A stretch of 64,000 nucleotides of DNA from Niabella sp. Lineage in GTDB: Bacteria > Bacteroidota > Bacteroidia > Chitinophagales > Chitinophagaceae. The notes under the pieces are model-generated. The model was not told where the DNA came from. It did no database searches and saw only the letters and a program-made list of their open reading frames with translations. Positions 59,663 to 64,000 of this stretch are shown piece after piece; within the stretch, counting starts at the first letter, position 1, and each line of letters opens with the position of its first letter. Position numbers and translations under genes: made by a program. The stretch spans positions 1-64,000 of the forward strand of contig JAPUDO010000074.1 of assembly GCA_027493055.1 (NCBI GenBank). Direction: 5' to 3'.

Positions 59663-60337
59663 ATGAAGAAGATTTTATTTTTTTTTCTGACCGGTATTGT
59701 TTTTAACAGCTTAAAGGCCCAGGAAATGCTTCCTGATTTTTCTGCTTATAAAGTGGGAAGCGGAAGAGTGGTTATAGCATGGGAGCATAACTATCCTGCC
59801 GTAAAGCAGATCAGCATACAGCGTTCTAAAGACAGCCTGAACTTTTTCAAAACCATTGCTACCATGCCTGACCCAAGCCTGAAACAAAACGGCTTTGCAG
59901 ACAGTAATGCCCCCGATGATAGTATGTTCTACCGCATTTTTGTGATGTTTGAAGGAGGACAATATATTTCCACAAAATCAAAAAGACCCGTTATTGATTC
60001 CGCCGGTCTGGCTGATGCTTATAACAGTGGTAACAAAGTTAATACCGAGGTGAACCTGAACCCCAATTTTATTCCGGCTGGATTTGTACAATCAACGTAT
60101 ATTTTTACATCACCTGACAGGTATGTAAGAGTAGAGCTACCGATGGACAAAAGGAAATACGACATCAGGTTTTTTACCGAAAACGGCCAGCCGTTGTTCG
60201 AGCTTAACAATATCAAAGAAAAAAAATTCAAGCTGGACCGTTCTTTTTTCTTTACAGCAGGGTATATCAATTTTGAATTGTATGCAGATGGCAAGCTGAT
60301 GGAAAAGAATAAATTGTTTTTACCGAAGGATTTTTAG
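59663..60337 (+). CDS. exported protein, unknown function
   Basis: The 224-residue product has a signal peptide (ending LKAQ) and two regions: an N-terminal fibronectin-III-like part (SGRVVIAWEHNYPAVKQISI, FADSNAPDDSMFYRIFVMF) and a C-terminal beta-rich part (VRVELPMDKRKYDIRFFTENG) reminiscent of secretion-associated or carbohydrate-binding sandwiches. Similar proteins are common in Chitinophagaceae, but no function is known to me. It is convergent with lipB, separated by a long heptamer tract. Confidence 0.75.
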   Translation: MKKILFFFLTGIVFNSLKAQEMLPDFSAYKVGSGRVVIAWEHNYPAVKQISIQRSKDSLNFFKTIATMPDPSLKQNGFADSNAPDDSMFYRIFVMFEGGQYISTKSKRPVIDSAGLADAYNSGNKVNTEVNLNPNFIPAGFVQSTYIFTSPDRYVRVELPMDKRKYDIRFFTENGQPLFELNNIKEKKFKLDRSFFFTAGYINFELYADGKLMEKNKLFLPKDF

Positions 60338-60403
60338 CCAATAGTCCGGAAGTGGGAAAGTCCGGGGGCCGGAAGTTTACGAAAGAAAAAAAGTATGTTT
60401 TGC

Positions 60404-60739
60404 CTTTAGCTTCCGGCTTTCAGTCTTTTGCTTTCATCCCTTACATCATACATTATACTGGATACAGGTTACAAGTTTCTGGTTTCAGGTCTGCACGGTA
60501 CCTTCCGCCTCCGGCTTTCAGCCTTTAGCTTTCCGCTTTCATCTCGTACACCGTACACCTCACATCATACATTATACTGGATACTGGTTACTGCCAAAGG
60601 CCGAAGGCATGAGGCTAAAAGCTTTTTGCTTCCGGCTCTAAGCCTTCCGCTTTCATCTCGTACACCGTACCTCTTACATCGTACATGCTGGATACTGGTT
60701 ACTGCCAAAGGCCGAAAGCTATTGTCTATCGTCTAATAT
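60404..60739. repeat. 48-unit degenerate heptamer tract
   Basis: The 60338-60718 gap has no gene. From 60404 to 60739 the sequence divides into 48 consecutive 7-mers with no phase break. Recurring units are tttcagc, ctttagc, tttcatc, tcgtaca, ccgtaca, tcataca, ttatact, ggatact, ggttact, gccaaag, gccgaag. Blocks of these units are themselves repeated about three times. The tract runs past the lipB stop codon (60719-60721) into its last codons. Confidence 0.85.
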
Positions 60740-61495
60740 CTCCACATCAAACACCCTTTCAAAGTTCCGTTTTACTTTTTCTTTAACATCATTCATGTCC
60801 ACTACTCTCCCCAGTTCTTTTTGTAAAGAAGTAACCTGTTTGCCCTGTATGCCGCAGGGAATGATCATATTGAAATAATTAAGATCGGTATTTACATTCA
60901 GCGCAAAACCATGCATGGTTATCCAGCGGCTGGTACGTACGCCAATAGCGCAGATCTTTCTTTCATAGCCAGCTTTGTCAGGATCCAGCCAAACACCGGT
61001 TTCTCCGGGAGAGCGGTCTCCCTGTAAGCCATATTCAGCCAGTGTAAGGATCATTACCTCTTCAATATTGCGCAGGTACCTCCCAATATCAGTGTAGAAC
61101 TTTTCAAGATCAAAAATAGGATATCCCACCAGCTGACCGGGGCCATGAAAGGTTATATCCCCGCCCCTGTTTATTTTAAAAAAATCAATTCCAAGTTTAG
61201 CCAGGTGCGCTTCGCTCATCAGCACGTTATTCATATCCCCGCTTTTACCCAATGTAAAAACCGGGGGATGCTCTACAAATAATAAGTAGTTGCTGGTTGT
61301 TGGTTGCCGGTTGCTGGTTGCAGGGGCAATTACGCCGTTCTCCAGTTCCCGCAACAGTGTTTTAACCGCCACATTTTCCTGCAATATATTTTCCTGGTAA
61401 TCCCATGCATCTTTATAGCGCATGTTTCCTAAGTCCTGAAAGTGTATTTTCTGTTTCACTGAATATTTAAAATTTGAAAGTCCCCGGAGATACAT
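60719..61495 (-). CDS. lipB: octanoyl-[ACP]:protein N-octanoyltransferase with in-frame heptamer insertion
   Basis: The 258-residue reading has the LipB motifs RGGDITFHGPGQLVGYPI, the lysine region KICAIGVRTSRW and the catalytic Cys in NMIIPCGI. It transfers octanoate from ACP to lipoyl domains before sulfur insertion by LipA. Family length suits the GTG at 61459 (VKQKIHFQDLG) as well as the ATG at 61495. A heptamer block (61282-61323) adds about 14 residues (PATSNRQPTTSN) before LLFVEHPPVFTLG. The last residues (ILDDRQ) are encoded by the downstream heptamer tract. Confidence 0.94.
   Translation of the reverse strand: MYLRGLSNFKYSVKQKIHFQDLGNMRYKDAWDYQENILQENVAVKTLLRELENGVIAPATSNRQPTTSNYLLFVEHPPVFTLGKSGDMNNVLMSEAHLAKLGIDFFKINRGGDITFHGPGQLVGYPIFDLEKFYTDIGRYLRNIEEVMILTLAEYGLQGDRSPGETGVWLDPDKAGYERKICAIGVRTSRWITMHGFALNVNTDLNYFNMIIPCGIQGKQVTSLQKELGRVVDMNDVKEKVKRNFERVFDVEILDDRQ
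61282..61323. repeat. six-unit heptamer tract inside lipB
   Basis: Units ataagta, gttgctg, gttgttg, gttgccg, gttgctg, gttgcag: 42 bp, so the frame is kept. It has the same unit count and length as the tract inside yggS. Confidence 0.8.
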
Positions 61496-61540
61496 TACTT
61501 TATCAGCCCTTCAACCTGTTAACCGGACATAAAACCTCAA

Positions 61541-61548
61541 CAAAAATA
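61541..61548 (-). promoter_or_regulatory. putative -7 box of lipB
   Basis: The minus strand reads TATTTTTG, with a TTG about 18 bp upstream as -33. It is divergent from the RluD-type promoter 32 bp away. Confidence 0.5.
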
Positions 61549-61579
61549 AACAGAATCTGTTCAAAACAACATTAGGGTT

Positions 61580-61587
61580 TACCTTTG
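61580..61587 (+). promoter_or_regulatory. -7 box of the RluD-type gene, 6 bp before the start codon
   Basis: TACCTTTG is followed by CGCACA and ATG at 61594, again implying a very short or absent leader. Confidence 0.5.
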
Positions 61588-61593
61588 CGCACA

Positions 61594-62652
61594 ATGAGCC
61601 AGGAAGATATACTGACAGAGCAGCAGGATGCTAATGATGAGCTGTACCAGAAGTTTGTTTTTAAAACTGATGCGGGCCAGGAGCCTTACCGCATTGATAA
61701 GTTTTTAATGAACCGGATTGAGGGTGCTACACGTAATAAAATACAGCAGGCCATCCACAATAAAATGGTGCTGGTAAACGGTAACGAAGTAAAACCCAAC
61801 TTTAAGATAAAAGCGAACCAGGAAATTGTGGTGTACACCGATACGGCACCTGACGAGAATGACATTGTTCCGGAGTCTTTACCGCTGAATATTTTTTATG
61901 AAGATGATCATATCATCATTGTTAATAAAGCCGCCGGCATGGTGGTGCACCCCGGCAGCGGCAACTATTCAGGTACTTTGCTGAACGGGATCGCAGGGTA
62001 CCTGCAGCAGCAGAACGCAGCTATTAATGCTGCAACACTTCCCCGTTTTGGAATGGTGCACCGCATTGATAAAAACACAAGCGGTTTGCTGGTCCTGGCT
62101 AAAACGGAACTGGCAATGCGCCATCTTGCAAAGCAGTTTTTTGACCATACCGTAGACCGGAAATACATAGCGCTGGTTTGGGGAGATGTGGAGCAGGATG
62201 AAGGCACTATCATTGCTCACGTGGGGCGTAACCTGCGTTTCAGGAAATTGTTTGAAGCCTACCCGGAAGGTGACCACGGCAAAGAGGCCATTACGCACTA
62301 TAAAGTACTTGAACGTTTCGGGTATGTTACATTAGTACAATGCATGCTGGAAACCGGCCGCACCCACCAGATACGGGTGCACATGAAACATATAGGCCAC
62401 CCGCTTTTTAATGACGATTTTTATGGCGGGGACAGGATTGTAAAAGGCACTGTATATGCCCGGTACAAACAGTTTACTGATAATTGCTTTACTATTTGCC
62501 CCAGGCAGGCATTGCATGCCAAAACATTAGGGTTTACACACCCGGCAACAGGAGAACATGTTTTTTTTGAATCGGAACTGGCTGCGGATATTAGTGAAGT
62601 AATTGAGAAATGGCGCAGATACACTACGGCCTACCGCAATGCTGCAGAGTAA
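61594..62652 (+). CDS. rluD: RluA/RluD-family pseudouridine synthase
   Basis: From the ATG at 61594 (MSQEDILTEQQDAND) the product is 352 residues; a TTG three codons earlier lies inside the promoter box. An N-terminal S4 RNA-binding domain (YRIDKFLMNRIEGATRNKIQ) is followed by the catalytic domain with MVHRIDKNTSGLLVLAKT, containing the catalytic Asp, and GRTHQIRVHMKHIGHPL. It should isomerise uridines in 23S rRNA. The symbol reflects the closest subfamily; the exact target sites are not certain. Confidence 0.93.
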   Translation: MSQEDILTEQQDANDELYQKFVFKTDAGQEPYRIDKFLMNRIEGATRNKIQQAIHNKMVLVNGNEVKPNFKIKANQEIVVYTDTAPDENDIVPESLPLNIFYEDDHIIIVNKAAGMVVHPGSGNYSGTLLNGIAGYLQQQNAAINAATLPRFGMVHRIDKNTSGLLVLAKTELAMRHLAKQFFDHTVDRKYIALVWGDVEQDEGTIIAHVGRNLRFRKLFEAYPEGDHGKEAITHYKVLERFGYVTLVQCMLETGRTHQIRVHMKHIGHPLFNDDFYGGDRIVKGTVYARYKQFTDNCFTICPRQALHAKTLGFTHPATGEHVFFESELAADISEVIEKWRRYTTAYRNAAE

Positions 62653-62682
62653 GATTTACTGATTTTTTGAAGAAGGCTGGCC

Positions 62683-63474
62683 CTAATCCTTCTGTTGTTC
62701 TTCAATAATATTGTCTATTCTTTCTTCCTGCGCTTTTTTAGCAAGTGCTTCCTTGCTCTTCTTCCCTCCTTTTACAATCTTCATAATAACAGGCAAAGTG
62801 GTTACAACAACAATCCCTAATACTATTATTTCAAGGTGCTGTTTCAGATCAAATCCCAGCCATGACATTAACCATTTCTGCAAAAAATGTCCTGCAAAGA
62901 TCATACTGAATACCCAGGCTAAACTTCCAACAATATTGTAGAACATAAATTTAGCCCTGTTCATCTGTACAATACCTGCAATAATGGGTGCAAAAGTGCG
63001 AATAAATGGCAGGAACCTGGCCACAATTATAGCCACGCCGCCATTCTTTTCATAAAAGTCATGAGCCTGCTCCAGGTACCTTCTTTTAAAAAAGAAATTC
63101 TCTCGCCAGTGGTACATGGCCGGTCCTACTTTACGACCTGTCCAATAGCCTACCATATTACCCAGTATGCCACAGACAGAGATGAGGGCCAGCAGAACAA
63201 ACAGATCTAACCATTCATTTTGAATATGCCCCAAACCAATTAATTTCATAAACTGGTAAGAAAGTCCGGGCTCGGCGCTAATCCCTTCCCCTATTTTATG
63301 GGCATAGATACCTGCTATAAAAAGTAATGTATCGCCGGGGAGAAAGAAACCTGCAAACAGCCCTGTTTCAGCAAAAACGACAAATAATAAAAGCCATAGT
63401 CCCCCGTTTTCAATATACCATTGAGGCTGTAATAAATCTGTCCACTGGAACCCAGTGCTTAATAATTCAATCAT
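62683..63474 (-). CDS. DedA-family membrane protein
   Basis: The 263-residue polytopic protein has the DedA/SNARE-associated signatures FAETGLFAGFFLPGDTLLFIAG, GNMVGYWTGRKVGP, and FLPFIRTFAPIIAGIVQMNRAKF with the conserved Arg. These proteins act as phospholipid or undecaprenyl-phosphate flippases in several bacteria. The C-terminal cytoplasmic tail is rich in Lys and Glu. It is on the same strand as, and downstream of, the symporter gene across a 133-bp gap. Confidence 0.9.
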   Translation of the reverse strand: MIELLSTGFQWTDLLQPQWYIENGGLWLLLFVVFAETGLFAGFFLPGDTLLFIAGIYAHKIGEGISAEPGLSYQFMKLIGLGHIQNEWLDLFVLLALISVCGILGNMVGYWTGRKVGPAMYHWRENFFFKRRYLEQAHDFYEKNGGVAIIVARFLPFIRTFAPIIAGIVQMNRAKFMFYNIVGSLAWVFSMIFAGHFLQKWLMSWLGFDLKQHLEIIVLGIVVVTTLPVIMKIVKGGKKSKEALAKKAQEERIDNIIEEQQKD

Positions 63475-63607
63475 GATGATAATTTATCGTCTTTTTCTGT
63501 CTTTACATATTTTAATAACAGCTACCCTGATCTTTTTCACCAGCACTGTTTAATGCTAAGCCAATAAACAAAAATGCTGAAAAAAAGTTTGATCTGCCAG
63601 AAATATT

Positions 63608-64000
63608 TTATTCCTGCTGAAAAGCTACTGCTTTAGCATCATCAAACTCACCTTCCCATTTAGCTATTACAACCGAAGCCAGGCAGTTGCCAATTACATT
63701 TACAGAAGTGCGGCCCATATCCATCAGCTCATCAATCCCCAAAATGGCAGCTATGATAAACAAGGGTAAACCAAACTGCTCGGCTGTGGCTATTAATATA
63801 ATTAAGGAGGCACGCGGAATAGCTGCTACTCCCTTGCTGGTGATCATTAAAGTAAACGCTATCAGCAACTGCTGACCAAAACTAAGGTCCATGCCTGCTG
63901 CCTGGGCCACAAAAATAGACGCCAGCGAAAGATAAAGAGTGGTGCCATCAAGATTAAAGCTATACCCTGTAGGCACAACAAAGGACACTATTTTACGGGG
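63608..64000 (-). CDS. dicarboxylate/amino acid:cation symporter (DAACS), 5' part outside the window
   Basis: The open frame runs off the window end (PRKIVSFVVPTGYSFNLDG continues past 64000), so only the last 130 or so residues are present. The segment SFVVPTGYSFNLDGTTLYLSLASIFVAQ and LMITSKGVAAIPRASLIIL are hallmarks of the GltP/DctA family, including the substrate-binding hairpin and NMDGT-like motif (NLDGT here). Glutamate, aspartate or C4-dicarboxylates are the likely substrates. Confidence 0.9.
   Translation of the reverse strand, partial: PRKIVSFVVPTGYSFNLDGTTLYLSLASIFVAQAAGMDLSFGQQLLIAFTLMITSKGVAAIPRASLIILIATAEQFGLPLFIIAAILGIDELMDMGRTSVNVIGNCLASVVIAKWEGEFDDAKAVAFQQE

Noticed and set aside
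60338-60739. Repeat-rich gap considered as a CRISPR array
   Set aside because: Units are 7 bp, degenerate and contiguous with no spacers, and no cas genes are present.

Overview
The window is a stretch of Bacteroidota chromosome, most likely from the Chitinophagaceae (Niabella/Niastella/Chitinophaga type). The evidence is a SusC/SusD pair with a SusR-like regulator, LytS/LytTR two-component genes, many short lipoproteins and Sec signal peptides ending in AQ, weak ribosome binding sites, and -7 promoter boxes of the form TAnnTTTG. No tRNA, rRNA, insertion sequence, transposase or CRISPR array was seen.

Layout. 0.1-5.7 kb: an RND efflux operon (adaptor, pump, TolC). 5.9-9.6 kb: two thioredoxin-fold proteins, purK and an L,D-transpeptidase-like protein. 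9.9-24.6 kb: a carbohydrate supercluster with a SusA-like GH13 amylase, a maltose-type MFS permease, a SusC/SusD pair joined to a histidine acid phosphatase, a SusR-like regulator, and glgC/glgA for glycogen synthesis. An identical 47-bp promoter/operator lies ahead of the permease-amylase operon and ahead of the regulator. 24.7-31.3 kb: a hexose MFS transporter, a ROK sugar kinase without its zinc cysteines, a secreted BSP-type metallopeptidase, a GH92 mannosidase and a peptidoglycan amidase. 31.4-32.3 kb: lipA.

32.3-39.5 kb is an AT-rich accessory island and the most interesting part. Four successive + strand segments each begin with TT plus a short sequence whose reverse complement, followed by C, recurs just after the last gene of that segment. 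This is the signature of integron gene cassettes ending in attC sites. The inferred attC sites are long (about 190-240 bp) and share a homologous core. Cassettes 1 and 4 carry TIR-domain proteins with the expected catalytic Glu. Cassette 2 carries a DGPF protein with an ECF42-type sigma factor. Cassette 3 carries a Crp/Fnr regulator, two envelope proteins and a frameshifted membrane protein. No integrase is present, so it looks like a CALIN (attC cluster lacking an integrase) with possible defence cargo.

39.5-53.3 kb: OsmC, DinB, SRPBCC and VOC proteins, YggS, a TlpA-kinase-regulator-TlpA cluster, a HAD hydrolase, an ABC exporter and an acyl-CoA dehydrogenase. 53.7-57.5 kb: a DEAD-box helicase, then a small lipoprotein divergent from an ECF sigma factor that is translationally coupled to a membrane-anchored anti-sigma/HtrA-like protease fusion. 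The two divergent promoters share GGGTTAC-N15/16-GTATTA. 57.7-64 kb: a nucleotidyltransferase, an ACC-deaminase-like enzyme, a secreted protein, lipB, an RluD-type pseudouridine synthase, a DedA protein and a truncated dicarboxylate/amino-acid symporter.

Two repeat families are spread over the window. One is degenerate heptamer tracts that keep a strict 7-nt phase, up to 48 units at 60404-60739. Several run into stop codons, and two are inserted in frame inside yggS and lipB. The other is short GC-rich hairpins (REP-like) clustered at 9.6-9.9 kb and 53.4-53.6 kb.
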